Assembly (NCBI RefSeq): GCF_019457615.1
Contig: NZ_CP080414.1
Span: forward strand, 2,788,501-2,852,500
Length of the DNA stretch: 64,000 nucleotides
Direction of reading: 5' to 3'
DNA from: Shewanella zhangzhouensis
GTDB taxonomy: Bacteria > Pseudomonadota > Gammaproteobacteria > Enterobacterales > Shewanellaceae
A program made the position numbers and the translations under genes. The number at the start of each line of letters is the position of its first letter. Within the stretch, counting starts at the first letter, position 1. Positions 8,922 through 17,958 of the stretch are shown piece after piece. The notes beneath the pieces are model-generated. The model saw only the letters and a list, made by a program, of their open reading frames with translations. It searched no databases and was not told the DNA's origin.

Positions 8922-10370
8922 ATGAGCATAGATACACCTATTTTAGTCACCTTTGTGGGCTATTTGGCCCTGATGATGGGGATAGGATTCTGGGCCTACA
9001 AGGCCACAGACTCCGTTGATGATTACATTCTCGGTGGCCGCAAAATGGGCCCTGGCGTAACCGCACTCAGCGTGGGTGCCTCCGATATGTCCGGCTGGTT
9101 GTTGCTGGGTTTGCCCGGTGCTGTTTACCTTGGCGGTCTGGGTGAAGCCTGGATTGGTATTGGCCTGGTAATTGGCGCCTGGTTGAACTGGCTCTTTGTG
9201 GCAAAACGCCTGCGTATCTACACCCAGCTTGCTGACAACGCCCTGACGCTGCCAGACTTTTTCGAAAAACGCTTCCACGATAAAGCGGGTTTGCTGCGCT
9301 TTGTTTCTGCTCTGACCATATTGGTATTTTTTACCTTTTATGCCTCATCCGGCATGGTGGGCGGCGCCATTCTGTTTGAAAAGGTATTTGGCTTGGATTA
9401 CACCGCCGCCCTGGTGATAGGTTCGGCCATCATCGTCGGCTATACCTTTGTGGGCGGATTTTTTGCCGTAAGCTGGACCGATTTTTTCCAGGGCTGTTTG
9501 ATGTTGATTGCCCTGCTGATTGTTCCCATGGCCATTTTTACCAACAGCGAGAGCCACGCCAGCATTGATACTCTCTCACCGGAAATGCTGTCGCTGATTG
9601 GCGAAGGCACAACCCTGATGGGCGTTGCCTCCCTGATGGCATGGGGCCTTGGGTATTTTGGCCAGCCTCACATTTTATCGCGCTTTATGGCCATTGAGCG
9701 CCCGGAGCATTTGCCGGTGTCCCGCCGCATTGCCATGAGCTGGATGATAGTGTCGCTGATGGGTGCATTGGCCACAGGCCTTGCAGGCAGCCTCTATTTT
9801 GCCAAAGAACCGCTCGCCAATGCCGAGACCGTCTTTATTCATCTGGCTCAGGTGGCGTTCAATCCCTGGATTGCGGGCCTGCTCATTGCCGCTATTCTGT
9901 CGGCCATTATGAGCACCATCGACTCCCAACTGCTGGTGTGCTCCAGCGTGGTGACCGAAGACTTCTATCGCAAGCTGCGCCCCCAAGCCAATGACAATGA
10001 ACTGATGCGTGTCGGTCGTGTCGGGGTGCTGGCCATCGCTATCATCGCCGGCGTAGTGGCTTTGGATCCCCAAAGCAGTGTGCTGGGGCTGGTGAGCTAC
10101 GCCTGGGCCGGCTTTGGTGCAGCCTTCGGCCCTGTGGTGCTCTTGTCACTGTTTTGGCGTGGTTACAGCAAAGCAGGTGCACTGGCAACTATCATCACAG
10201 GTGCAGTCACAGTGGTGGTATGGAAACAGCTAAGTGGTGGCCTCTTCGATCTTTATGAAATACTGCCCGGCTTTATTCTGGCCACACTGGCTGGTGTATT
10301 AATCAGCCTGGTCGCGCCGGCAAATGACAACGTCCGCACCGAATTTGACAGCTTCCAAAGCAAACTCTGA
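8922..10370 (+). CDS. putP: Sodium/proline symporter PutP
   Basis: This 482-residue protein belongs to the solute:sodium symporter family and imports L-proline with Na+ across the inner membrane. It has about 13 hydrophobic segments. Family signatures include DDYILGGRKMGPGVTALSVG followed by ASDMSGWLLLGLPGA at residues 30-70, the TM3-TM5 stretch and ILSAIMSTIDSQLLVCSSVV near residues 325-345. The length fits PutP (about 500 residues). The start ATG at 8922 follows a weak ribosome site. The gene stands alone, between the DUF3379 terminator and its own terminator at 10395; no putA is in the window. PutP is favoured over pantothenate or other SSS members because of the high overall resemblance. 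Confidence 0.93.
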   Translation: MSIDTPILVTFVGYLALMMGIGFWAYKATDSVDDYILGGRKMGPGVTALSVGASDMSGWLLLGLPGAVYLGGLGEAWIGIGLVIGAWLNWLFVAKRLRIYTQLADNALTLPDFFEKRFHDKAGLLRFVSALTILVFFTFYASSGMVGGAILFEKVFGLDYTAALVIGSAIIVGYTFVGGFFAVSWTDFFQGCLMLIALLIVPMAIFTNSESHASIDTLSPEMLSLIGEGTTLMGVASLMAWGLGYFGQPHILSRFMAIERPEHLPVSRRIAMSWMIVSLMGALATGLAGSLYFAKEPLANAETVFIHLAQVAFNPWIAGLLIAAILSAIMSTIDSQLLVCSSVVTEDFYRKLRPQANDNELMRVGRVGVLAIAIIAGVVALDPQSSVLGLVSYAWAGFGAAFGPVVLLSLFWRGYSKAGALATIITGAVTVVVWKQLSGGLFDLYEILPGFILATLAGVLISLVAPANDNVRTEFDSFQSKL

Positions 10371-10394
10371 AACCCTGTCGAAATCCACACATCC

Positions 10395-10423
10395 AAAAAA
10401 AGCGTACACATGTACGCTTTTTT
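10395..10423 (+). terminator. Rho-independent terminator of putP
   Basis: The stem AGCGTACA (10401-10408) and TGTACGCT (10411-10418) is flanked by A and T runs, 25-50 bases after the putP stop codon. The flanking A tract makes it potentially bidirectional. Confidence 0.85.
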
Positions 10424-10719
10424 ATTGGGTTAAGTGTAAGTTTTTGTATCTCGGAGCACTGAGTAGCGCATAGTTTTCTCAAACAACAGACCCAGCAGCA
10501 TACCCACCAACTGGCCCGGCCAGATGGGGGTTTACGGGTTCAGCTTAAACATTGGATTGACTAACACAAATTCAAATTAACTGATTAATAACATTTTTTA
10601 CCTAGAGTTAATACTCTGGTCGGACTTGTTGAGGTACACGCATACTCCTATGATGCCTTTTTTTATAGCCGGATGGCATCGGGGTTTCACCGGCAACAAT
10701 GACAACAAGAGAAGAGACG
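10424..10719. other. fadL upstream region
   Basis: These 296 bases hold no gene. The useful element is the FadR-like box at 10613-10630. A TAATAC at 10609-10614 overlaps the box and could be the -10 element, but no good -35 was found at normal spacing. Confidence 0.5.
10613..10630. promoter_or_regulatory. FadR-like operator upstream of fadL
   Basis: The sequence ACTCTGGTCGGACTTGTT matches the E. coli FadR operator pattern (A-N-CTGGTCNGAC-N-TGTT), and closely resembles the site I recall at fabA. It lies 90-107 bases before the fadL start. FadR is the fatty-acyl-CoA-responsive regulator that represses fadL in E. coli, so location and sequence agree. Confidence 0.72.
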
Positions 10720-12021
10720 ATGAAGTACTTCAACAAGACACTGCTTGCTGCCGCCATTGGTTTGGCAAGCACCCAAACCCTGGCTGCCGGTTTCCAGCTC
10801 AACAGTCAATCAGCCACAGGTGTTGGCCGGGCTTTTGCCGGTGATGCCGTTATCGCGGACAACGCCTCTGTACTGGCCCGTAATCCAGCCGCCATGGCGC
10901 TGTTTGACAGTACGGCCCTGTCTCTGGGCGTGACCTATGCCGACATCGACGTGAGTGTAAAAGATGTCTGCAAGGCAGGTACCCCTATTTGTTTCGGCAG
11001 CGACACTGAAGCGGCCGAAGATAAAATCATCCCCAATTTCTATTACATCAATCCCATCAACGATAAATGGGCCTTTGGTGTAGCCGCCTTCTCCAACTTC
11101 GGCACAGGCACCGATCCTGGCGCACTGGCCAATAACGCCGTCACTCTGCCTGGACTTGGCACCATTCCTGCGCCGGTTGATCTGCTGGGCAACACCGAAG
11201 TCATCACCATGAACCTGAATGCCAGCCTGTCTTATCGTGTAAACGAGCAGCTGAGCCTGGGCGCCGGTGTGGATGTGATCTACGGCCAGGGCACCCTGAC
11301 CCGTAACGGCAATCTGCCTTTTGGCCCGAACGGTGAAATGGTGCCGGTAAGCCTGGTGAACGTGGATGCTGACGGTTGGGCACTGGGTGGGATCCTGGGC
11401 GCGGTGTATGAATTCAATGCCGACCATCGTTTAGGGGTGAGCTACAGATTCAGCCCCGAGTTCAAAGCCAGCGGCGATGTGCAGACTCTGGTGCCACAGG
11501 CTCAGGCGTATGCCAACTTTGATGAGATTGTGATTCCGCTGCCGGACATTTTCCAGGTGGCCGGTTTCCACCAGCTGACTGAAAAGTTTGCCCTGCACTA
11601 TACTGCGCAGCTGACTTCCTGGGGCGATTTCAAAGAGATCACCCTCGAAGATGGCACCCTGGGCCAGACCAGCATTCCGTCTTCTCAGCTCAAGCACTAT
11701 GCCTGGGATGACTCCTGGCTGTTCAGCATCGGCGGTACTTATCAGCTGTCTGATACCTGGACACTGCGCGCCGGCTACATGCACGATCAGGGCGTAGTGG
11801 ATGAAATCAGCTCGATTTCTATCCCTGACTCAGATCGCAACTGGTACACCCTTGGCGCAAGCTATGCCCTGTCTGCCAATGCCACCCTGGATCTGGGTGT
11901 GGCACTGGTGCGCGGTGAAGATACCGAAGTGCTGGAGCAAAGCGCCATCATCGGTGACGTGATTGCCCATACCCGCTCCAACGCCGTGTACTACTCACTG
12001 CAGTACAGCTACAAGTACTGA
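10720..12021 (+). CDS. fadL: FadL-family outer-membrane long-chain fatty acid channel
   Basis: This 433-residue outer-membrane protein takes up hydrophobic substrates, most likely long-chain fatty acids. Residues 1-24 are a signal peptide (MKYFNKTLLAAAIGLASTQT, then LAAG). The mature start GFQLNSQSATGVGRAFAGDA is the conserved N-terminal hatch of FadL, with the NPAAMA motif at about residues 60-65. Alternating beta strands and a C-terminal aromatic strand (VYYSLQYSYKY) fit a 14-strand barrel. The ATG at 10720 has GAAGAGA upstream; an earlier ATG at 10699 would spoil the signal peptide. An upstream FadR-like operator supports fatty acid uptake over aromatic hydrocarbon uptake (TodX type). Confidence 0.92.
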   Translation: MKYFNKTLLAAAIGLASTQTLAAGFQLNSQSATGVGRAFAGDAVIADNASVLARNPAAMALFDSTALSLGVTYADIDVSVKDVCKAGTPICFGSDTEAAEDKIIPNFYYINPINDKWAFGVAAFSNFGTGTDPGALANNAVTLPGLGTIPAPVDLLGNTEVITMNLNASLSYRVNEQLSLGAGVDVIYGQGTLTRNGNLPFGPNGEMVPVSLVNVDADGWALGGILGAVYEFNADHRLGVSYRFSPEFKASGDVQTLVPQAQAYANFDEIVIPLPDIFQVAGFHQLTEKFALHYTAQLTSWGDFKEITLEDGTLGQTSIPSSQLKHYAWDDSWLFSIGGTYQLSDTWTLRAGYMHDQGVVDEISSISIPDSDRNWYTLGASYALSANATLDLGVALVRGEDTEVLEQSAIIGDVIAHTRSNAVYYSLQYSYKY

Positions 12022-12052
12022 CAGCCAGTAGCCTGGACTGAAAAAAACACTG

Positions 12053-12080
12053 AAAAGGCCGCGATTATCGCGGCCTTTTT
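12053..12080 (+). terminator. Rho-independent terminator of fadL
   Basis: The stem AAAAGGCCGCGAT and its complement (12053-12080) ends in a T run, 32 bases after the fadL stop. Confidence 0.9.
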
Positions 12081-12145
12081 GTAACTGTCGTCAGCCTCAC
12101 CTACCCTTAAAGCAGTATTTCAGCCACTGAACGGGGGATAGGTTT

Positions 12146-12523
12146 ATGGCAAAGGTGATTGGCTTGGGCGGCGTCTTCTTCAAGAGTTCTGACCCCGAAG
12201 CACTGGCAAACTGGTACAAGACCCACCTGGGTATGCCGGTGGAGCATTGGGGAGGCTGTGCCTTCAGGGCGCTGGACTTGCCTAAGGGCAGTTACAGTGT
12301 CTGGAGTCCATTTGACGCTGGCAGCGACTACTTTCACCCTTCCCGTCATCCCTTTATGTTTAATTTGGTTGTGGACGATCTGGACGCAGTGCTGGCACAG
12401 GCTGCTGCCGGTGGAGCCGAGGTACTGCCCGGACGGGAGGACACTGAATTTGGCCGTTTTGGTTGGTTTATTGATCCCGATGGCAACAAAGTGGAACTCT
12501 GGCAGATGAGTGTCAATTCGTAA
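12146..12523 (+). CDS. VOC family protein (glyoxalase/bleomycin-resistance fold)
   Basis: This 125-residue protein has the single-domain vicinal oxygen chelate fold. It opens with IGLGGVFFKSSDPEALANWY, contains MFNLVVDDLDAVLAQ in the middle and ends GRFGWFIDPDGNKVELWQ, where the Glu near the C-terminus is a usual metal ligand. It is small and cytoplasmic. The family includes glyoxalase I, dioxygenases and drug-binding proteins, and nothing here selects among them. It lies alone between the fadL terminator and the SIMPL gene. Confidence 0.88.
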   Translation: MAKVIGLGGVFFKSSDPEALANWYKTHLGMPVEHWGGCAFRALDLPKGSYSVWSPFDAGSDYFHPSRHPFMFNLVVDDLDAVLAQAAAGGAEVLPGREDTEFGRFGWFIDPDGNKVELWQMSVNS

Positions 12524-12600
12524 CTCAGTCACACTCCTGATGCAAAGCCTTGTCAATTTGCGTATTCTGGAGCGAAAACGCCGTTGAAACAGGAACTTTC

Positions 12601-13317
12601 ATGGACAAGTCTCTTACTCCCGCCGCCATGGTGCTGGGCGTCTGCCTGGCCGGTGGTATGGGATTTATCGGACACAGCATTACCGAAACCGCCACCAATT
12701 TAAAAGCCCTTGACCGCACGGTCAGTGTCAAGGGGCTCGCCGAGCAGGAAGTGATGGCCAACGTGGCCATCTGGCCAGTCCGTTTTGCGGACGTCGACAA
12801 CGATCTGGCAAGCCTCTACAACACAGTGCAGCAAAAAACCGACAAGGTGGTGGCCTTTTTAAAAGCCCAGGGATTCAGCGACGATGAAATCACCCTGACA
12901 CTACCCGCTATCGAAGACAGAAGCACCCAGGGCTACTCCGACCCCAACCTCAAGTATCGTTATGCCGCCAGAGTGACGGTGTCGCTCTACACCCATCAGG
13001 TCGATAAATTACTGCAAGCCAGAAAACACATCGGCGTGCTCGCCCGTGATGGTATTGCCATTGGCGGTAACGAATACGAATCCCGAGCCGAATTTTTGTT
13101 TACCGAGCTCAATCGCATCAAACCGGCCATGGTGCAACAGGCCACGGAAAACGCCCGGGAAGTCGCCGAGAAATTTGCCAGGGACTCAAGCTCCAGTCTC
13201 GGCAAAATCAAAACCGCCAGCCAGGGGCAATTTATCATCACAGACAGGGACAGCAATTCGCCCCACATTAAAAATGTGCGAATAGTCAGCACGGTCACCT
13301 ATTATTTAACTGACTGA
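12601..13317 (+). CDS. SIMPL (DUF541) domain-containing protein
   Basis: This 238-residue envelope protein of the SIMPL/DUF541 family has an N-terminal hydrophobic segment (AAMVLGVCLAGGMGFIGHSI) that could be an uncleaved anchor or signal peptide. The family pattern is visible as RTVSVKGLAEQEVMANVAIW near residues 40-60. The C-terminal half contains the conserved ATENAREVAEKFARDSSSSL. The ATG at 12601 has AGGAAC upstream; the frame extends to 12550 but without a good ribosome site. The function is unknown; oxidative stress and periplasmic roles have been proposed for relatives. A terminator follows at 13327. Confidence 0.88.
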   Translation: MDKSLTPAAMVLGVCLAGGMGFIGHSITETATNLKALDRTVSVKGLAEQEVMANVAIWPVRFADVDNDLASLYNTVQQKTDKVVAFLKAQGFSDDEITLTLPAIEDRSTQGYSDPNLKYRYAARVTVSLYTHQVDKLLQARKHIGVLARDGIAIGGNEYESRAEFLFTELNRIKPAMVQQATENAREVAEKFARDSSSSLGKIKTASQGQFIITDRDSNSPHIKNVRIVSTVTYYLTD

Positions 13318-13326
13318 TTTTGATTG

Positions 13327-13351
13327 AAAGGAGCCATTGGGCTCCTTTTTT
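13327..13351 (+). terminator. Rho-independent terminator of SIMPL gene
   Basis: The stem AAAGGAGCC with its complement GGGCTCCTTT ends in a run of six or more T. It begins 10 bases after the SIMPL stop codon. Confidence 0.88.
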
Positions 13352-13380
13352 CTGTGTGTGAGTCACATTCCATAATTTTT

Positions 13381-13422
13381 TTCTAATGAAATGATTGCCG
13401 CGGTGACAACTTTTCATTAGAA
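13381..13422. promoter_or_regulatory. 11-bp inverted repeat before RND efflux operon
   Basis: The arms TTCTAATGAAA (13381-13391) and TTTCATTAGAA (13412-13422) are a perfect 11-bp inverted repeat with a 20-base spacer. The right arm ends 31 bases before the adaptor start. The position suits an operator for a dimeric or tetrameric repressor of the efflux operon, but no regulator gene is adjacent. A leader RNA hairpin is the alternative. Confidence 0.5.
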
Positions 13423-13453
13423 TTTTCTCATAGATTAAGCGGGAGCCTTTTTT

Positions 13454-14449
13454 ATGACGACTTTCAAACAGCTCTTGGGACTGTCTCTGTTGGCCATTGG
13501 CCTGAGTGCCCAGGCAAGCCAAACGCTGGTAGTAGAACACACAGAAGAAGACAGATATTTAACCCTGGACGCCCTGATTGAGCCGGTGCAGGCCGCCACA
13601 GTGTCGGCGCAAACATCGGGCCGGATCCTGAAAATCCATTTTGACGTCAACGACACAGTGCCTGCCGGTGCTGCCCTGCTGGAAATCACCAGCAAGGAGC
13701 AAGGCGCTGCGCTGGCTGCGGCTGAAGCCGACTACGCCCGTGCCCTGGCGGTGAATACTGAAGCACAGGCCACACTGAAGCGTTATCAGGATCTTTTCCC
13801 CAAGGGCGCAATTTCCCGCGGCACCTTCGATGAGGCCATTGCCCGAGCCAAGAGCAGCGAGCAGGCCGTGACTGCCGCCAATGCCGCCATAGTGCGCGCC
13901 CGCGAATCTTTAAGCTACACCACAGTGTATGCCCCCTTTGGTGGGGTGCTCACCGAGCGTCATGTGGAACAGGGCGAAACCGTTAACCCTGGCCAGCCAC
14001 TACTGTCCGGCTTCAGCGCCGATAAGATGCGGGCCGTGATGCAGGTGCCTGGCCGTTATCTCGCCGCCTTGAAGGCCGCCGGCGCCGTGAGTGTGGAACT
14101 GGCGGATGGCCGCAGCATTGCCAGCAATGAGCTGACCATTTTCAGCTTTGCCTCCCCCCAAAGCCACAGCTTCCAGGTGCGTATCCAACTGCCTGAGAAT
14201 GCCGATGTGCAACCGGGCAGCTGGGCCAAAGCCAGTTTTGTACAGGGCAAACGCCGTATGCTGCTGGTGCCCCAACGCGCCATCGTTTCCCGCGGTGAAC
14301 TTACCGGCGTCTATATGATGCAGGGCGATAAAGCCGTGCTCACCCAGGTGCGCCTTGGCAAACAGCAGGGTGACAGAGTACAGGTACTCTCAGGCCTCAA
14401 TGACGGTGACGTCATTGCCGCTGACGCCTATGCCGTAAGTGCCCAGTGA
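13454..14449 (+). CDS. RND efflux periplasmic adaptor (HlyD/MFP family)
   Basis: This 331-residue membrane fusion protein links an RND pump to an outer-membrane channel. Residues 1-22 form a signal peptide (LLGLSLLAIGLSAQAS). The order biotinyl-lipoyl half (VSAQTSGRILKIHFDVNDTV), alpha-helical hairpin (residues 75-145), second lipoyl half (YTTVYAPFGGVLTERHVEQG) and beta-barrel/membrane-proximal domain is standard. No lipobox is seen, so it is probably not lipid-anchored. It lies ten bases before the pump gene and shares its transcript. No outer-membrane factor is encoded nearby, so a TolC-like protein from elsewhere is presumably used. The substrate cannot be told from sequence. Confidence 0.93.
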   Translation: MTTFKQLLGLSLLAIGLSAQASQTLVVEHTEEDRYLTLDALIEPVQAATVSAQTSGRILKIHFDVNDTVPAGAALLEITSKEQGAALAAAEADYARALAVNTEAQATLKRYQDLFPKGAISRGTFDEAIARAKSSEQAVTAANAAIVRARESLSYTTVYAPFGGVLTERHVEQGETVNPGQPLLSGFSADKMRAVMQVPGRYLAALKAAGAVSVELADGRSIASNELTIFSFASPQSHSFQVRIQLPENADVQPGSWAKASFVQGKRRMLLVPQRAIVSRGELTGVYMMQGDKAVLTQVRLGKQQGDRVQVLSGLNDGDVIAADAYAVSAQ

Positions 14450-14459
14450 GGAATACAGG

Positions 14460-17400
14460 ATGACGAGCGAAAACCTCCAACAGTTAGGGATTTCCGGCCG
14501 CATCGCCCGCGCGTTTCAGGTCAGTGCCATTACACCGCTGCTGGCGCTGTTGGCCCTGCTTCTGGGGATGTTTGCCGTGATGGTGACCCCCAAGGAAGAA
14601 GAGCCACAGATTGATGTGACCTTCGCGGATGTGTTTATCCCCTTCCCCGGCGCAACACCTGCGGAAGTGGAGCATTTGGTTACCCTGCCGGCAGAGCAGG
14701 TTATCTCTGAAATCAAAGGCATAGATACCCTTTACTCCTTCTCACAACCCGATGGGGCCCTCATCATTGCCATCTTCGAGGTGGGTGTAAAACGCAATGA
14801 CGCCATAGTCGCGCTTTACAACCAAATCTATTCGAACATGGACAAGCTGCCCAGCGGCGCCGGTGTGGGAGAGCCGCTGATAAAACCCCGTGGCATTGAT
14901 GATGTGCCTATCGTCAGCCTTACCCTGTGGTCCGAAGCCAACGACATCACCCCCGAACAACTGACTCATGTTGCCCGTGGACTGGAGACAGAACTTAAGC
15001 GCATTCCCGGCACCCGAGAGATCTACACCCTCGGACAACATGAGTTGGTTCTCAATGTGCGCATAGACCCGGCCGCGCTGTCGGCCTATGGCCTGAGCTA
15101 CAGCGACATCAACCGCGCGCTCTCCGGCAACAACCAGATTTCCATGCCTGTACCATTGGTTCAGGACAATCAGGAAATCAAGGTACAAACGGGCCAGTTC
15201 TTAAGACGTCTGGAGGACGTTCAGGAGCTGGTGGTGGCGGTACGTCAGGGCGCCGATGGCTACAGCGAACCGGTTTACCTCGCAGATCTGGCTGAGGTCA
15301 CCCTGAAAAGCGACCTGCCAAGGGCGCAGGTACAGCACGTCACCAAAGATGGCAGCTATCCGGCAGTCACCCTGGCCATCGGCAAACAGACCGGCATGAA
15401 CGCCGTGGACATTGCCGACGCCGTGATTGAACGCATGGGCACACTGGAGAACACCCTGCTGCCTGCCAATGTGCATGCCACTGTGTCGCGCAACTATGGC
15501 GACACCGCCGCAGATAAGTCCAATACACTGATTTTTAAACTGATATTTGCCACCACAGCCGTGGTAATCCTGGTGCTCTTTACCATGGGGATGCGTGAAG
15601 CCCTGGTGGTAGGCATTGCGATTATCATCACGCTGGCGCTGACCCTGTTCGCCAGCTGGGCCTGGGGCTTTACCCTCAACCGGGTATCGCTGTTCGCGCT
15701 TATCTTCTCCATCGGGATCCTGGTGGACGATGCCATTGTGGTGGTGGAAAACATTCACAGGCACATGAGCATGGGCAAACGCTCGCTGCGGGAGCTTATT
15801 CCCGTTGCCGTTGACGAAGTGGGCGGCCCGACCATTCTCGCCACCTTCACTGTAATAGCCGCCCTGCTCCCCATGGCCTTTGTATCCGGACTCATGGGTC
15901 CTTACATGAGCCCCATCCCCATCAATGCCAGTATGGGCATGCTGATTTCACTGGCTGTTGCCTTTGTGCTCACCCCCTGGCTCAGCGGCAAGCTGTTAAA
16001 AGCCCATCCCCATGAAGGCACCACTCAGGGTGCTGAGTCTCCCCATGGCGGCGAAGACCCGCGCATGGTGCGGATTTTTACCCGTCTGATTGGCCCCTTC
16101 CTCAATGGCAAAGCCGGTCGCAAGGCACGCCTTGGCCTCGGCCTGGCCATCATAGGCCTCATCATGGTGGCCGTTGCCCTGCCGGTCATGCAGGCCGTGG
16201 TGCTCAAGATGTTGCCCTTTGACAACAAGTCCGAGTTCCAGGTGATGGTGGACATGCCGGAAGGCACGACCTTTGAAGAAACCCACAAGGTACTGCAGGC
16301 TCTGGCAGACGAACTGACCACAGTAGAAGAAGTGCAGCATATGCAGCTCTATGCCGGCACAGCCGCCCCAATGAACTTCAACGGTCTGGTTCGCCATTAC
16401 TTTTTGCGCTCAAGTCCTGAGCTTGGCGATATTCAGGTCAATCTGAGTGATAAGAAGCACAGAAGCAGGGACAGCCACAGTATCGCCCTGGCGGTAAGAG
16501 GCCCGCTGCAGGAAATTGGCCGTCATTTCGGCGCCAACGTCAAGGTGGTGGAGGTACCGCCCGGGCCGCCGGTATGGTCGCCCATCGTTGCCGAAGTCTA
16601 TGGTCCCAACGAAGCCATGCGTCAGGAAGCGGCCCGTAATGTCCTCGGGGTATTCAATACCACCCAGGATGTGGTGGACATGGATATCTTCCTCCCCGCC
16701 GGGCAACAGAAATGGCAGGTACTGATTGACCGCAGTAAGGCAGCGCTGCTTGGGGTTTCCTATGCTGAGATAGTAGATCTCGTTGCCACCTCAGTGGGTG
16801 GACGGGATGTGAGTGTGCTGCACCTTGAGAACCAGGCCCGTCCGGTCCCCATTCGTCTGCAGCTGGAAGAAGGCAGCAAGCTGGATCTGGATGCCATCAT
16901 GGGCATGACTCTGCCCGGCAGTCGTGGACTGGTTGCCATTTCCGAGCTGGTGACTATACGTAAAGGCGTGATAGATGCGCCCATCATCCATAAAAACCTT
17001 ATCCCCATGGTGATGGTGGTCGCCGATATGGCGGGCCCACTGGACAGCCCGCTGTACGGAATGTTTGAAATGGCCTCGACCATTTCGGACAGCGAGGAGA
17101 TGGGCTACGCCCAGCATTATGTCAATCAGCCTTCAGGCCTGACCGACGTGGCCGTGCTCTGGGATGGCGAGTGGAAAATCACTTATGAAACCTTCCGCGA
17201 CATGGGGATAGCCTATGCGGTAGGCATGATTGCCATTTACCTCTTGGTGGTAGCCCAGTTCAGATCCTATCTGGTGCCGCTGATTATCATGGCGCCAATT
17301 CCGCTGACGGTGATTGGGGTGATGCCAGGGCACGCGCTCTTTGGTGCCCAATTCACGGCCACCTCCATGATAGGCATGATTGCCCTGGCCGGGATTATTG

Positions 17401-17681
17401 TGCGCAACTCGATTTTGCTGGTGGACTTTATTAATCAGGAAGTCGAGCGCGGAGTGCCCTTTGCCCAGGCCGTGATCCACTCGGGCGCCGTCAGGGCCAA
17501 GCCCATTATGCTCACGGCACTGGCTGCCATGATTGGTGCCCTCTTTATCCTTGACGATCCCATCTTCAATGGCTTAGCTATCAGCTTGATTTTCGGGATA
17601 TTTATTTCAACCTTGCTGACTTTGGTCGTCATCCCCGTGCTCTACTACAGTTTTATGAGACACGGCCATGAGACCGAATAA
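14460..17681 (+). CDS. RND efflux transporter permease (AcrB/HAE1 type)
   Basis: This 1073-residue inner-membrane proton-driven pump has 12 predicted membrane segments and two large periplasmic loops, the standard size for HAE1 RND pumps. TM4 contains the proton-relay aspartates in SIGILVDDAIVVVENIHRHM (about residues 422-441). The second half has IGMIALAGIIVRNSILLVDF. The ATG at 14460 follows GAGGAA. The pump belongs to the branch with an unusually divergent first loop, often called the acriflavin-resistance-like group, whose substrates are rarely known. DUF2892 and rhodanese genes follow within 30-35 bases, which is unusual for a drug pump and hints at a thiol- or sulfur-related substrate. 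Confidence 0.93.
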   Translation: MTSENLQQLGISGRIARAFQVSAITPLLALLALLLGMFAVMVTPKEEEPQIDVTFADVFIPFPGATPAEVEHLVTLPAEQVISEIKGIDTLYSFSQPDGALIIAIFEVGVKRNDAIVALYNQIYSNMDKLPSGAGVGEPLIKPRGIDDVPIVSLTLWSEANDITPEQLTHVARGLETELKRIPGTREIYTLGQHELVLNVRIDPAALSAYGLSYSDINRALSGNNQISMPVPLVQDNQEIKVQTGQFLRRLEDVQELVVAVRQGADGYSEPVYLADLAEVTLKSDLPRAQVQHVTKDGSYPAVTLAIGKQTGMNAVDIADAVIERMGTLENTLLPANVHATVSRNYGDTAADKSNTLIFKLIFATTAVVILVLFTMGMREALVVGIAIIITLALTLFASWAWGFTLNRVSLFALIFSIGILVDDAIVVVENIHRHMSMGKRSLRELIPVAVDEVGGPTILATFTVIAALLPMAFVSGLMGPYMSPIPINASMGMLISLAVAFVLTPWLSGKLLKAHPHEGTTQGAESPHGGEDPRMVRIFTRLIGPFLNGKAGRKARLGLGLAIIGLIMVAVALPVMQAVVLKMLPFDNKSEFQVMVDMPEGTTFEETHKVLQALADELTTVEEVQHMQLYAGTAAPMNFNGLVRHYFLRSSPELGDIQVNLSDKKHRSRDSHSIALAVRGPLQEIGRHFGANVKVVEVPPGPPVWSPIVAEVYGPNEAMRQEAARNVLGVFNTTQDVVDMDIFLPAGQQKWQVLIDRSKAALLGVSYAEIVDLVATSVGGRDVSVLHLENQARPVPIRLQLEEGSKLDLDAIMGMTLPGSRGLVAISELVTIRKGVIDAPIIHKNLIPMVMVVADMAGPLDSPLYGMFEMASTISDSEEMGYAQHYVNQPSGLTDVAVLWDGEWKITYETFRDMGIAYAVGMIAIYLLVVAQFRSYLVPLIIMAPIPLTVIGVMPGHALFGAQFTATSMIGMIALAGIIVRNSILLVDFINQEVERGVPFAQAVIHSGAVRAKPIMLTALAAMIGALFILDDPIFNGLAISLIFGIFISTLLTLVVIPVLYYSFMRHGHETE

Positions 17682-17709
17682 CATACCCTGACCCCGTAGG
17701 AGAAACATT

Positions 17710-17925
17710 ATGTCACTCGAACGCTCTATTATGGCTTTTGCCGGCTTTATGGTACTGCTGTCATTGGTACTGACTGCGTTGGTCCATCACAATTTTGTCT
17801 GGCTTACTGCCTTTGTCGGCGCTAACCTGTTCCAAAGTGCCTTTACCGGATTTTGCCCCGCCGCCATGCTGATGAAGAAGCTTGGGGTAAAAACCGAGGC
17901 CGAACTTTGTAAGTTAAAACAGTAG
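17710..17925 (+). CDS. DUF2892 small membrane protein (YgaP C-terminal-like)
   Basis: This 71-residue protein has two membrane segments (IMAFAGFMVLLSLVLTALV and FVWLTAFVGANLFQSAF) and the DUF2892 signature FQSAFTGFCPAAMLMKKLG. In E. coli YgaP this membrane unit is fused to a rhodanese domain. Here a separate rhodanese gene follows 33 bases downstream. A strong AGGAGA ribosome site precedes the ATG at 17710. It lies 28 bases after the RND pump and is probably in the same operon. It may handle sulfane sulfur at the membrane, but this is inference. Confidence 0.88.
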   Translation: MSLERSIMAFAGFMVLLSLVLTALVHHNFVWLTAFVGANLFQSAFTGFCPAAMLMKKLGVKTEAELCKLKQ

Positions 17926-17958
17926 CTGTAAATTAAAAACAGTCACCAAGGAGACGCT

